Numbered from the stretch's first letter, positions 24,223 to 32,739 are shown. The stretch: DNA of 38,924 bases from JAHBNG01 sp039028975 (GCA_039028975.1 JBCCHB010000152.1:1-38924), one strand, 5' to 3'. The notes: a model not told the origin generated them from the letters alone. Made by a program: numbers and translations.

Positions 24223-25995
24223 CTAATACGGCCCCGCTGCGATCCACCCTGGTGGCCGCTTCTCTGGTGCATCCAGATCTTCTGGCTCAATATTCAAAAA
24301 TTCTAGCAGGCCATCAAAGTTATCGTCCAAGAGAGCTTGATAGTCCTCGGCAAATGAATCTTCCGTCCGCCGCCCTTCAAAAACCTCTTGCACCATGATG
24401 GACCACTCGCGCACTGTCTCTTCAAATTTGAAGAAACCACGAGCCACGGCATCGCCCGGTGCGCCCGGCTTTTCGTAGTTGCCCACAAAGACGCTGCTAG
24501 CAAAGATATCCTGCCATGGATCGGGCAGTTCTACATTTTTGATCAGCGGTGGGCCAGAAATACCACCGGATAGATTTTCTTGATCCAGCTTATTTTCCAA
24601 GTAGATCTTCATGCCTTCTGGGCTGGTCCAGAACATGACAAAGTCAATTTCCAGATCATTCTGCTCTCGGTTCTTAATGGGCAGAGCCAGGGTCCCCGAT
24701 GTTAGCTCGTTTGCTCTTGCCGTACCCTGAACGCATGGCCCTTCATGAGAGGGAAAGGCAAAGCGGCCATACTCAAACTCAGCCGCGGCCTTAGAATCTT
24801 CCTCATCCACTTCGGCTGAGCCACCATATGCGCCTTCCGCCAGCGACTTAACATCCTTGGGGAAGCTGGTAAAGAAGCCACCGTGGACCATGCGCATAGC
24901 AGCTTGCTGAGTCAAAAATAGGGGATAAGCATCATCCATGCCTGCCCAACCCGAAGGCACCAGACCATTCTCAGTCTTAAAGACCCGATTGAGTTGGGTC
25001 ATCATCTCTACCGTACACTCATTGTTGAAGTTGATACCACCATCGCGCAGGGCCTGGAGATGGCGCGCAATATTGATGGAAACCTTGTCTGGATCATCGT
25101 TGCGCACATCAGTCGGATCATATGTCCAAATGTCGTCAATCCCTTCGCGGAAGCACCAATCGCCTTCCTGGCAACGGATCAACTCTAGATCATCCCGATG
25201 ATATTGGTCCATAGCCGAGCGCATGAGCCACGGCATTCGACCCCGACTCCAGATCTGCTCAGTGGTTCCTTCCATAGCAATCGGAATATGGCCTGCATCC
25301 CGTATTTTTTCCCCATACTCAACAAATTGGTCCCAGGTGGGTTGCTCCGGAACGTCTGTAATGCCTGCTTCCTCAAAGATAGCTTTGTTGTAGACCCAAA
25401 ATGTCTGGACGGACATGTAGGGCATGGTGTACATCTCACCCGTATTGGGATCCCGGACTAGGTTCAGACCCCATTCCTCAAAGCTGTTTTCCCATGCTTC
25501 TCCAGTATAGGGGTTTTCCTGGTTGAGGTATGGTGCCCAGTTAACAAGGCGTCCCTCCTGGGCAAACTCTCGCAAATGGGGGGATTCTATAATCGAGACT
25601 CGAGGCTCATCAGAAGCAAACTGAGTACGCACCCATTGCAAGTACTCATCACCTTGAGGCTTTAGCTCCACCAATACGGTCACATCGGGGTGCATGGCCA
25701 TGTACGCATCTGCCAACGCCTGATAGGTCTGCACATCATTGGAGCCAAGACTGATGACGATTTCGCCCGCCATAGCGGCTTCTTCCTCTTCGGAGGCTTC
25801 AATTTCGACAACCTCCTCCTCTTCAGGTTCTTCAGCCGCTTCTTCTTCAGGAGTCTCGGTTGCATCTTCGGCTGGGGCATCAGCAGCGTCGATAGCTGCC
25901 TCTTGGGAGTCACCGCTACCACAGGCAGTCAACAATAGAGTACATAGGAGTACAAAGATTGTGAGGTACAGAGCGGAATTTCTTCTGAATCGCAT
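24223..25995 (-). CDS. Extracellular sugar-binding lipoprotein (CUT1, family 1)
   Basis: This 590-residue solute-binding lipoprotein has the hydrophobic stretch ALYLTIFVLLCTLL, lipobox LLTAC (C25) and then a long acidic Glu/Ala/Pro linker (to about residue 75) that would hold the binding domain away from the membrane. The body shows EIVISLGSNDVQTYQALADA, FASDEPRVSIIESP, GEMYTMPYMSVQTFWVYNKA and a C-terminal FEETVREWSIMVQEVFEGR, all typical of MalE/family 1 proteins. AAAGGAGG lies upstream of the ATG at 25995. It heads the operon containing the fused permease. The ligand is unknown. Confidence 0.93.
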   Translation of the reverse strand: MRFRRNSALYLTIFVLLCTLLLTACGSGDSQEAAIDAADAPAEDATETPEEEAAEEPEEEEVVEIEASEEEEAAMAGEIVISLGSNDVQTYQALADAYMAMHPDVTVLVELKPQGDEYLQWVRTQFASDEPRVSIIESPHLREFAQEGRLVNWAPYLNQENPYTGEAWENSFEEWGLNLVRDPNTGEMYTMPYMSVQTFWVYNKAIFEEAGITDVPEQPTWDQFVEYGEKIRDAGHIPIAMEGTTEQIWSRGRMPWLMRSAMDQYHRDDLELIRCQEGDWCFREGIDDIWTYDPTDVRNDDPDKVSINIARHLQALRDGGINFNNECTVEMMTQLNRVFKTENGLVPSGWAGMDDAYPLFLTQQAAMRMVHGGFFTSFPKDVKSLAEGAYGGSAEVDEEDSKAAAEFEYGRFAFPSHEGPCVQGTARANELTSGTLALPIKNREQNDLEIDFVMFWTSPEGMKIYLENKLDQENLSGGISGPPLIKNVELPDPWQDIFASSVFVGNYEKPGAPGDAVARGFFKFEETVREWSIMVQEVFEGRRTEDSFAEDYQALLDDNFDGLLEFLNIEPEDLDAPEKRPPGWIAAGPY

Positions 25996-26049
25996 TGATG
26001 GTTTCCTCCTTTGGGGTACTTATTGACATCCGAACGATTTGTTGCGACA

Positions 26050-26061
26050 TTGTGGCCACAA
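26050..26061. promoter_or_regulatory. Perfect 12-bp palindrome in the divergent promoter region
   Basis: TTGTGGCCACAA lies in the 106-bp region between the divergently transcribed binding-protein gene (25995) and antitoxin remnant (26102). It is a candidate operator for either side. No convincing -35/-10 pair was identified. Confidence 0.35.
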
Positions 26062-26101
26062 ATTTCGTAGCCACTTAACGACTAAATTTAGGGGAAAAAT
26101 T

Positions 26102-26487
26102 ATGTCAAATACTCAGGACTCTCCGACTGACACCAGTATAGCCATTTTGGATACGCCTGCTGAGCCAACCGACCTAGATCAACCGAACCAAACAGACAAG
26201 ATGTGCCATCTGACCCGCCCGCCCCTGCTAAACCAGTTCTGCCGGAGAAGACCATCGGTGTGCGGGAGCTAAAGAACAATCTTACCCGCATCGTAAATAT
26301 CGTACGCAATGAGCAGAAAGAGTACATTATTACAGTTCACGGACGGCCTGTTGCGGTACTACGTCCCTACATGGAAGAAGACATCCAAGCATCAGATCAA
26401 GCTTTTGAACAAGAGATGGCAGAGATGTTAGAAACAGCCAAACGAGTAGGGGACGCTTCTCGAAAAAAATGGAATGGCAGGTGTTAA
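26102..26487 (+). pseudogene. Phd/YefM-family antitoxin, frameshifted N-terminus
   Basis: From ATG 26102 (AGGGG upstream) the frame reads MSNTQDSPTDTSIAIL through DQPNQTDK, then goes out of register near 26198-26202. The rest of the protein continues in another frame as VPSDPPAPAKPVLPEKTIGV followed by RELKNNLTRIV, the Phd/YefM N-terminal DNA-binding segment, and HGRPVAVLRPY. A missing base in GACAAGATG would explain it. The core could still be made from the GTG at 26203, though no Shine-Dalgarno precedes it. Antitoxins of this family neutralise a toxin and repress their own operon. The partner PIN gene downstream is also broken. Confidence 0.78.
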
Positions 26488-26517
26488 CGTACTCGAACAA
26501 ATGCGAGAAGAATCGGC

Positions 26518-26961
26518 ATGTCGGTAATTGATGCAAGCGTTTATATAGCCATCAATTGGAATGATGAAATTGGACACAAATCAAGTGTTCAGTAGATGGT
26601 CAACACGCGTGTAATGGGGGAAAAAATCTTTGCACCTAGCATCCTATTCGCAGAAGCCTGCGCAGCCATCAGCCGAATCACTGGTGATACAACAGAAGCC
26701 CAAGCTGTATTAAGTAGACTACGGAATTCATCAGTAATTACCTTAATACCCGTGACCACAACGCTAGCTGTCCGTGCTGCCGAAATTGGCCTTCAGCACA
26801 AAATTCGTGGCTGTGATGCAATCTATGTTGCCGTTGCTTAACAGGTAAGACATACACTTGTCACCCTGGACGACCAGCAACGAGAGAGCGGCAAAGCAGT
26901 TGTTGAAACAGCAACGCCCCAGGAATGGCTTGATAATTTAGCGACAGAAACTTTAGTGTAA
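26518..26961 (+). pseudogene. PIN-domain toxin (VapC-like) with two in-frame stops
   Basis: One reading frame from ATG 26518 to TAA 26961 encodes a PIN-type ribonuclease: MSVIDASVYIAINW (first metal Asp), FAPSILFAEACAAI (Glu), then GCDAIYVAVA (Asp) and HTLVTLDDQQRE (last Asp). It is interrupted by TAG at 26593-26595 and TAA at 26839-26841. Both stops can be explained by single transitions (TGG or CAG to TAG, CAA to TAA). PIN toxins cleave RNA and are held by the adjacent antitoxin. With two stops this one is almost surely inactive. It ends 5 bp from the convergent glycosyltransferase gene. Confidence 0.85.
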
Positions 26962-26966
26962 GTTAG

Positions 26967-27761
26967 CTATGCCCGGTGAAGTTTTAACGACTCTTCATTC
27001 ACACTCAATTTATCCCCAGCCGCAAAATCTGGGTGATGCTGCCATTTCTCTAACAGATATCGTCGTCCAGCCACTTCTGTCGTTCGATCTTCGCGCGCTT
27101 CGCCACATATACCATCAGCACCTTCTCCATGCACCTGCCGATATTCGACCAGCACATCGGGCACGTGTTGCACCTGGCCAGGATATGCCAGATAAACCCG
27201 CAGAAAAAAGTCCCAATCTTCCACCCAGCGACACTGTTCATCCCACCCTCCGACGACTTCTGCAACGGAAGCACGATGAACCATACAATTGGTATCGGCT
27301 GCTTTCATCTGCCAGACGCCTTCATAGGAAATCGGTTGTGCAGGTCCTCCTTTTTCGCTGATAAATTTCCAAGTGCCGTGCCTGCCACGTTCCCACCAAG
27401 TGCCAATCGAGCCACAGTGCCAGAACACGCACTTTGGGGACCGTTCGATTGTCTCGTTCATCACAGCCAAAAACTCGGGAAGCCAGCGGTTATCTGAATC
27501 CAGATACGCGATAAACGGAGCTTGCGCCTCCTTGATACCACGGTTTCTGGCGGCAGAAGGGCCTTGATTGGTTGTGGTCACCACACGAATTCTAGGGTCT
27601 CCGAATTCTTCCAACAAACGTAATGTACGGTCCGTCGATCCGTCGTTCACTACGATCAGTTCCCAACGTTCTTCAGTCTGGGCAATAATGCTCAGGATAG
27701 ATCGCCAAAGCACATAGGCTCGATTGTAGGTTGGCAGAATGATAGAGAACAGGGGAGCCAT
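26967..27761 (-). CDS. Family 2 glycosyltransferase
   Basis: This 264-residue GT-A fold glycosyltransferase transfers a sugar from a nucleotide sugar donor. Motifs are SIILPTYNRAYVLWRSILSI at the N-terminus, VVNDGSTDRT with D40 for the nucleotide, AYLDSDNRWLPEF with the D88-x-D90 metal motif, and WVEDWDFFLRVYL with the catalytic-base region. There is no transmembrane helix. It is downstream of the Gfo/Idh/MocA gene by 20 bp. The acceptor is unknown, with surface polysaccharide or glycolipid synthesis the usual role. Confidence 0.93.
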   Translation of the reverse strand: MAPLFSIILPTYNRAYVLWRSILSIIAQTEERWELIVVNDGSTDRTLRLLEEFGDPRIRVVTTTNQGPSAARNRGIKEAQAPFIAYLDSDNRWLPEFLAVMNETIERSPKCVFWHCGSIGTWWERGRHGTWKFISEKGGPAQPISYEGVWQMKAADTNCMVHRASVAEVVGGWDEQCRWVEDWDFFLRVYLAYPGQVQHVPDVLVEYRQVHGEGADGICGEAREDRTTEVAGRRYLLEKWQHHPDFAAGDKLSVNEESLKLHRA

Positions 27762-27781
27762 GATGAATTGCTTGGTTAACC

Positions 27782-28780
27782 TTACGAAATGGGCAACTCC
27801 TCCGCCCGACCTGTCTCAAATGACCGAATCGCTCCCTCAATGATCTCCTGCACAGCCAGACCATCCTTGCCGGAAGCATCAATCTCATCCCGCGGAATGC
27901 CGGCATCGACTTCCTCAATCCACTTGTTGATGCGATTGACAAAGGTTGCGCCAAAGCCGCTGAGACCGCCCATAATCGAGTTGCGGACTACGGTTAGCTC
28001 TTCGCTGCGCCGCGGGTAGAGCGTCAGTTCCTGATAGCAGTTGTCCAGCACAAAGCGCCCCTCTGTTCCCATCACCTCCGCGCGTTCCAGGTTGTGGGCA
28101 GGGTTGGTATCATAAGAGCCAGTTAGGTGCCCTACAACGCCGTTTTCGAATTCAATACTCATCTGCATGTTGGAGTAGCAGTCTCGATCGGGTGCTTTGT
28201 TGAAGAAGGCATGAACCCGCCCAGCATCGCCGCAGAAGTAGCGCATGACGTCGAGAGAGTGAGGATGGAGCGCGCGGGCATGGAACCAGGGCGATGAGTT
28301 GTTGGGGTTGCCAATCCACATGGTCATGTTCATCAGCAGCAGGTCGCCCAGCTTGCCTTCAGTGACCCACTCTTTGGCCTTAATGGCAGGTGGTACAAAG
28401 CGGTGGTTCAAGTTGATGCCGTAATAGACGCCCTTTTGGTCAGCCTTGCGCACCATCTCGCGAGCCTTCTCGATCTCGTTGGAGATAGGCTTTTCACCCA
28501 ACACATTGAGGCCCGCTTCCAGGCATTCCATAGTTGGCTCGTAGTGATCCCCGCCATTTTCAACGCCTGCTGAGGTGACGCTTACCGAGTCAATATCAGC
28601 GTGCTTGATCAGATCGTCCACGCTGTAGAAGGCTGGCACGCCGTACTTCTCAGCAGCCGCATCCGCCTTTTCTTTAATAATGTCACAGACTGCAACCAGT
28701 TCGGCCTTGTCACTGGCTTGGTAGATGGGGGCGTGGGTATTCCCGATTCCGCCCAATCCGATAACGGCAACTTTTAACAT
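27782..28780 (-). CDS. Gfo/Idh/MocA family oxidoreductase
   Basis: This 332-residue NAD(P)-dependent sugar or cyclitol dehydrogenase family member has an N-terminal Rossmann motif VIGLGGIGNTH, the GEKPIS motif carrying the catalytic Lys, and the HPHSLDVMRYF segment in the active-site region. The C-terminal beta-sheet domain includes FENGVVGHLTGSYD. A Shine-Dalgarno (AAAGGAG) lies upstream of the ATG at 28780. No signal peptide is seen. Context with a glycosyltransferase and sugar importers suggests sugar oxidation or isomerisation, but the substrate is not determinable. Confidence 0.94.
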   Translation of the reverse strand: MLKVAVIGLGGIGNTHAPIYQASDKAELVAVCDIIKEKADAAAEKYGVPAFYSVDDLIKHADIDSVSVTSAGVENGGDHYEPTMECLEAGLNVLGEKPISNEIEKAREMVRKADQKGVYYGINLNHRFVPPAIKAKEWVTEGKLGDLLLMNMTMWIGNPNNSSPWFHARALHPHSLDVMRYFCGDAGRVHAFFNKAPDRDCYSNMQMSIEFENGVVGHLTGSYDTNPAHNLERAEVMGTEGRFVLDNCYQELTLYPRRSEELTVVRNSIMGGLSGFGATFVNRINKWIEEVDAGIPRDEIDASGKDGLAVQEIIEGAIRSFETGRAEELPIS

Positions 28781-28860
28781 AGGGGAGTTTCTCCTTTGGT
28801 TTGATGGTTTAGTGAACCAATTTTAGTAGGCTAAGGGAGGGACGGAATATAAAAGTTTGA

Positions 28861-29742
28861 TTATTCCGCAACCTCAAACGCAATCTGGCCCAGCGATCCA
28901 TAATCGACCTCATATTGGCCAGGGTTAATTGGGACCATGGGACTCATGCTGCCTGTAATGACAATATCACCAGCCCGAATTTGAACGCCGCGATCATTGA
29001 GTTTTTCGGCCAAGAAGTCCAGCGCAACCCACTGATCCCCCATGACATTTGCACCCAAACCTTCCGTAGAAGCCTCGCCATTGTAGCTTGCCTGAACCGA
29101 AACCTCATTGACGTCAATGTCGTCTAGGGCAACAAGGTCACCCACAATCACCCGTCTTGGTGCAACCCCAATCGCAATCAGGTCCAGCCAGGAAAGATTT
29201 TCCATATCGGCAAAGAGGAGATCCGGCAGCTCCACAGCGGGCGCTACATGGCTGATGGCGAGACTCAACGATTCTGGGGTTGCTGGATAGTCCAGGTCAT
29301 TCTCGAAGATGAAGGCGATTTCAAGCTCCATCATAGCCCGCACAAAGTGAGAGAGCTGAACCGTCTCTTGGTTGTCCAATATCATCGATTTATGAATTCG
29401 ACCATAAAGCGGTTCTTCTGCCCCAAATGGCCGTTGGGGACCCGTTAGGCCGAGTTTATACCCGACCCGTGAATCACCTGTATCCTCGAATTGGGCTGAC
29501 AGCGATTCCTGAAATGTATAGGCATCCGCGTAGGATAAGTTTTCTATTGTTTGACTCAATAAAGGGATTGGCTCAACAGCCTGATAGAGATTGAAAAATT
29601 CATCAACTGTTTCATTCAATCCAACTGCCGATGGCCTTTGGTCAACAGGGAGTAGCTGGAGAGGTTGGCAGGCGCTGCTGAGAATTAGCATAATCAAAGA
29701 CAACGAAATCGAAAACAATTTTGTCGATATCAAGCTGAACAT
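28861..29742 (-). CDS. Lipid-anchored MhpD-like (2-keto-4-pentenoate hydratase fold) protein
   Basis: The 293-residue protein starts at ATG 29742, placed there because AAGGAG precedes it. It has a signal peptide and lipobox LSSAC (C25). The mature part resembles 2-keto-4-pentenoate hydratase/fumarylacetoacetase-fold enzymes: SRVGYKLGLTGPQRPFG, EPLYGRIHKSM, MMELEIAFIFENDLD, PAVELPDLLF and DIVITGSMSPMVPINPGQYE. Enzymes of this family normally work in the cytoplasm on catechol meta-cleavage products, so an exported lipoprotein form is unusual. It is 18 nt downstream of the Tat-exported binding protein gene. It may be an extracellular hydratase, decarboxylase or a binding protein built on that fold. 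Confidence 0.82.
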   Translation of the reverse strand: MFSLISTKLFSISLSLIMLILSSACQPLQLLPVDQRPSAVGLNETVDEFFNLYQAVEPIPLLSQTIENLSYADAYTFQESLSAQFEDTGDSRVGYKLGLTGPQRPFGAEEPLYGRIHKSMILDNQETVQLSHFVRAMMELEIAFIFENDLDYPATPESLSLAISHVAPAVELPDLLFADMENLSWLDLIAIGVAPRRVIVGDLVALDDIDVNEVSVQASYNGEASTEGLGANVMGDQWVALDFLAEKLNDRGVQIRAGDIVITGSMSPMVPINPGQYEVDYGSLGQIAFEVAE

Positions 29743-29760
29743 AGAAAAACTCCTTAGCAC

Positions 29761-31173
29761 CTAACCTTCTCCAAATCCACGCTCTAAAATTTCGTCCAAT
29801 GTAGCTTGTGTTTCGACCGTGGCCGAGGCCAGTGCATCTTGGGGTGTGACGTAGCCCAGCAGCGCCTCTTCTACGTGAGCTTGTAGAGTACCCATATAGG
29901 TCGCTTGGGCAGGCATAACCGGCCGTTGGTGTTTGGCTGTCTCTAGGATTTCTATAAATTGGGCCATACGAGGTTGTTCTGCGGCTAGGACATCATACCA
30001 AGATGCCCGGCGGTAGCCAGGTGTTTGGTTGAAAAGTTGCCCGTAGAGGCTGGTCCCCTCATCCGAGGCACACGCCCAGCTGATAAAGTCCCACGCAGCA
30101 TCGGTTTCGGTTGCGCCTTTGGGTAGGCCAATAGACCAGCCGCCGACCCAAGATGACTTTGGTTCGGCAGGCGTTGGTCCCGCAGGAGCATACGTGATGC
30201 CGTACTCTAAATCCGGAGCAACCCGCTCAATGTTGGCTAATTCCCATGGGCCCAAAAAAGCCATCCCCAATACATCTTGAAAGAAGAGATGCCCCATATC
30301 ACCTGAGATACTCTGTTCAAAATCAGCTACAGCGGCAAAACCGCCCCCATCGTTACCCACGGCCACCATCCATTCCAATGCTTGGACATTGCGCTCATGA
30401 TCGGCAGTGACCGCGTTGGCCTCATAATCAAAAAACTGGCCACCAAAGAGCCAGCCCCAAGTAAACATTGCATTGGCAAACCCGTAAGTCGACCAGGGAA
30501 TGATTCCCGTCTGTTGAATCTCATTACCACTGCGTTTCGTGAGTATTTGGTTAAACGTTCGCACTTCATCGACAGTGGTGGGAGGCCATTCAGGATCCAG
30601 ATCCGCTTGGGAAAAAAGGCGCTTATTCCAGAAGAAACCAAAGTTGGCATCTGCCGTATGGGTCAACGCCCAAACTTGACCTTGATACTCATTCTGTCGC
30701 CAGCACGGCACCCAGAAATCTTCTTCATTTAAGCCAGCCGCTTCCACATGGTCAGTCAAGGATTCTAGGATGCCCCGCTCTGCCCATTCGGCCACTTGGG
30801 GACCATCAACCCAGGTAACATGGGGTGGCTGGCCGGCAGCAACTGCAGCAAAGAGGGCTTCATTGGCGCTCAGGTCATTGGGAACAAAGGTCGCCTCGAT
30901 GCCCACCTCGTCTTGAACCGTTTCGTATGCGTCCCAAAGCGGTACCAATTGGGCCATGGTGGAGCCACCAAAGGGGTGCTGAACTTGGATGACGATCTGG
31001 CGATTAGCAGCTTGGCGTACGGTCTTTTCCCCATCGGCTGCACCAGCTAGAAATCCGCCACAAGAGGGCAAGCAGGAAGTCAGCAATGTCGCCGTTCCGC
31101 CTAAGAGGCCAGCTCGTAAGAAATCTCGGCGGGAAAATTTAGGTGTATGCTCGAGCGCGCTGTCTATGTGCAT
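29761..31173 (-). CDS. Tat-exported family 1 solute-binding lipoprotein (orphan)
   Basis: From ATG 31173 this is a 470-residue sugar-type binding protein. The N-terminus has a twin-arginine motif SRRDFLRAG (R15-R16) followed by a hydrophobic run and lipobox LTSC (C34), so a folded export route and lipid anchoring are predicted. The body shows QIVIQVQHPFGGSTMAQLVP, AAGQPPHVTWVDGPQVAEW, GFFWNKRLFSQADLDPEWPP and WVGGWSIGLPKGA, all typical of MalE-like proteins. I prefer this start because AAGG lies 10 nt upstream. Longer starts to 31206 are possible. It overlaps the small membrane protein gene by 35 bp. No permease or ATPase follows, so it must use another transporter or act as a sensor. Confidence 0.9.
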   Translation of the reverse strand: MHIDSALEHTPKFSRRDFLRAGLLGGTATLLTSCLPSCGGFLAGAADGEKTVRQAANRQIVIQVQHPFGGSTMAQLVPLWDAYETVQDEVGIEATFVPNDLSANEALFAAVAAGQPPHVTWVDGPQVAEWAERGILESLTDHVEAAGLNEEDFWVPCWRQNEYQGQVWALTHTADANFGFFWNKRLFSQADLDPEWPPTTVDEVRTFNQILTKRSGNEIQQTGIIPWSTYGFANAMFTWGWLFGGQFFDYEANAVTADHERNVQALEWMVAVGNDGGGFAAVADFEQSISGDMGHLFFQDVLGMAFLGPWELANIERVAPDLEYGITYAPAGPTPAEPKSSWVGGWSIGLPKGATETDAAWDFISWACASDEGTSLYGQLFNQTPGYRRASWYDVLAAEQPRMAQFIEILETAKHQRPVMPAQATYMGTLQAHVEEALLGYVTPQDALASATVETQATLDEILERGFGEG

Positions 31174-31597
31174 GAGTTGATCGCCTTGCATACCAGAGTG
31201 CGCCAATGCCTAGGAATAGTTCAACCACTGCTCCGCCGACGAGTAGGACACCAGGAGAGACTGAACGTAAGATGATGAAGATACCAATCAAATGAGAGAT
31301 CCCCATGATCAGCAGCCAAATCCCTGTCATCCGAGCAAATCGTTCCAGCAAGCGATGACGTTCTGCACCAGTACGAAAGTAATGTTCATTATAGACCAAA
31401 AGCCCCAAAACGAGAATGCCCAAAAAGAAGATCAGAAATTGGCGCACAGCCCGGATGAAAAATCGATGGAATTCTGCCAGCCCCAATACCCCAACCACAG
31501 TTTCAACAAGAACCGAACAGGCAAGCAGCGTAATTGCCAGTGTAACCAACCAAAATAGATAGGCCAACGCATAATGGCCAATAGAGGTTTTTCGCAT
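31139..31597 (-). CDS. Small four-helix membrane protein, unknown function
   Basis: This 152-residue protein has about four hydrophobic segments: YALAYLFWLVTLAITLLACS, FLIFFLGILVLGLLVY, MTGIWLLIMGISHLIGIFII and GVLLVGGAVVELFLGIGALW. A basic loop (RTGAERHRLLERFAR) lies between helices two and three, and the tail is Arg-rich. I do not recognise a family. Its 3' end overlaps the start of the orphan binding-protein gene, so the two are translated together and may cooperate. Confidence 0.75.
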   Translation of the reverse strand: MRKTSIGHYALAYLFWLVTLAITLLACSVLVETVVGVLGLAEFHRFFIRAVRQFLIFFLGILVLGLLVYNEHYFRTGAERHRLLERFARMTGIWLLIMGISHLIGIFIILRSVSPGVLLVGGAVVELFLGIGALWYARRSTHAHRQRARAYT

Positions 31598-31696
31598 TTT
31601 TTGCAGATATAGTCAATACAAAAATGGCTCTTTGGAATCGCCGCCGGTGACGAACATGGTCGACTATCCTTCTGCAATCCTGAAGAACCACAAAAA

Positions 31697-32710
31697 TTAA
31701 CTGATTCCTTCTAACTCTAGTGTATCTGCAAAATGGCAACTTGCCAAATGGTTGAGGCCAGCTTGTTGCAAAGTCGGTTCTTCGTTAAGGCAAATCTCCT
31801 TGGCATATTTACAACGTTCGTGAAAGACACAGCCTATGGGTAAATTGGCCGGGTCCGGCGGCTCACCCGAGGCCACAACTCGTTGGCCGCGGGCGTCCTT
31901 GGCTGTTCTGGGTACGGCAGCTAGGAGCAATTCTGTATAAGGATGACGTGGATGGGCTAGCAACTCATCCTTGGTTCCCAATTCGACTAGCTTTCCTGCA
32001 TACATGACGGCAATACGGTCACTAATGTAGCGCACGACGCTCATATCATGGGAGACGAAGATGTATGTCAGATCTAGCTTTTCTTGCAGATCTTCCAGCA
32101 GATTTAGAATCTGAGCTTGAATGGAAACGTCCAACGCTGAGACCGGCTCATCTGCCACCACCAATTTGGGGTTAACAACCAATGCTCGGGCCACGCCAAT
32201 ACGTTGTCGCTGCCCGCCACTAAAACTGTGAGGGAAACGCTGCAAATGCTCCACCCGAAGCCCCACGCGTACGATGATCTCAGCAACCCGCTCTTCCAAC
32301 TCCTTGCCCTTGGCCACGCCATTCACCAACAGGGGTTCACCTACCGTCTCCAAAATATTCATGCGTGGATTTAATGACGCATAGGGATCTTGGAAGATAA
32401 TCTGGGCCGTGCGCCGGAATTCCCGCATATCTTCTTTTTCCAAGTCGAAGACAGAAAGTGATTTCCCATTGGCATTTAAGATGGCTTCACCAGCAGTCGG
32501 TTCGTAGAGCCGAACCAACGTACGACCTAAGGTCGTCTTGCCGCACCCACTTTCGCCTACAACACCTAGCGTCTCACCTGCAGCCACGTCCAGGCTCACA
32601 TTGTCTACGGCCTTTACGTGGCCAACCGTGCGCCTTAGAAATCCCTGAGTAATGGGAAAATACTTTTTTAAATTCCGAACTTCCAATAAAGGTTTGACTT
32701 GATCTACCAA
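31697..32710 (-). CDS. Oligopeptide ABC transporter ATPase (OppF/DppF-type)
   Basis: This ABC ATPase powers oligopeptide-type import. It has Walker A GESGCGKTT, signature FSGGQRQRIG, Walker B LVVADEPVSALD and an H-loop in IFVSHDMSV. The C-terminal oligopeptide-transporter domain has GCVFHERCKYAKEIC and a further Cys, a pattern seen in the OppD/DppD/DppF group. I place the start at TTG 32710 because GGAG lies 7 nt upstream and the protein then begins VDQVKPLLEVRNLKKYFPI, matching the family. The ATG at 32767 would add 19 residues translated from an intergenic repeat and has no Shine-Dalgarno. It is last in the five-gene transporter operon. Confidence 0.92.
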   Translation of the reverse strand: MVDQVKPLLEVRNLKKYFPITQGFLRRTVGHVKAVDNVSLDVAAGETLGVVGESGCGKTTLGRTLVRLYEPTAGEAILNANGKSLSVFDLEKEDMREFRRTAQIIFQDPYASLNPRMNILETVGEPLLVNGVAKGKELEERVAEIIVRVGLRVEHLQRFPHSFSGGQRQRIGVARALVVNPKLVVADEPVSALDVSIQAQILNLLEDLQEKLDLTYIFVSHDMSVVRYISDRIAVMYAGKLVELGTKDELLAHPRHPYTELLLAAVPRTAKDARGQRVVASGEPPDPANLPIGCVFHERCKYAKEICLNEEPTLQQAGLNHLASCHFADTLELEGIS

Positions 32711-32716
32711 GGGAAA

Positions 32717-32720
32717 CTCC
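32717..32720 (-). promoter_or_regulatory. Ribosome binding site deciding the TTG start of the OppF-type gene
   Basis: GGAG on the minus strand lies 6 nt 5' of the TTG codon 32710-32708. The alternative ATG at 32767 has only the arm of a repeat upstream and no purine-rich site. Confidence 0.5.
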
Positions 32721-32739
32721 AGGAGATTGACGATTGTTG

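Noticed and set aside
25690..26026. Plus-strand Ser/Ala-rich or Phe-rich open frames
   Set aside because: They are antisense shadows of the acidic Glu/Ala linker of the binding lipoprotein, whose skewed codons keep other frames open.
9606..26841. Reassignment of TAA/TAG to glutamine to explain in-frame stops
   Set aside because: Intact genes in the window end at TAA, TAG and TGA in the expected places, and the in-frame stops occur only in accessory genes, so decay is simpler.
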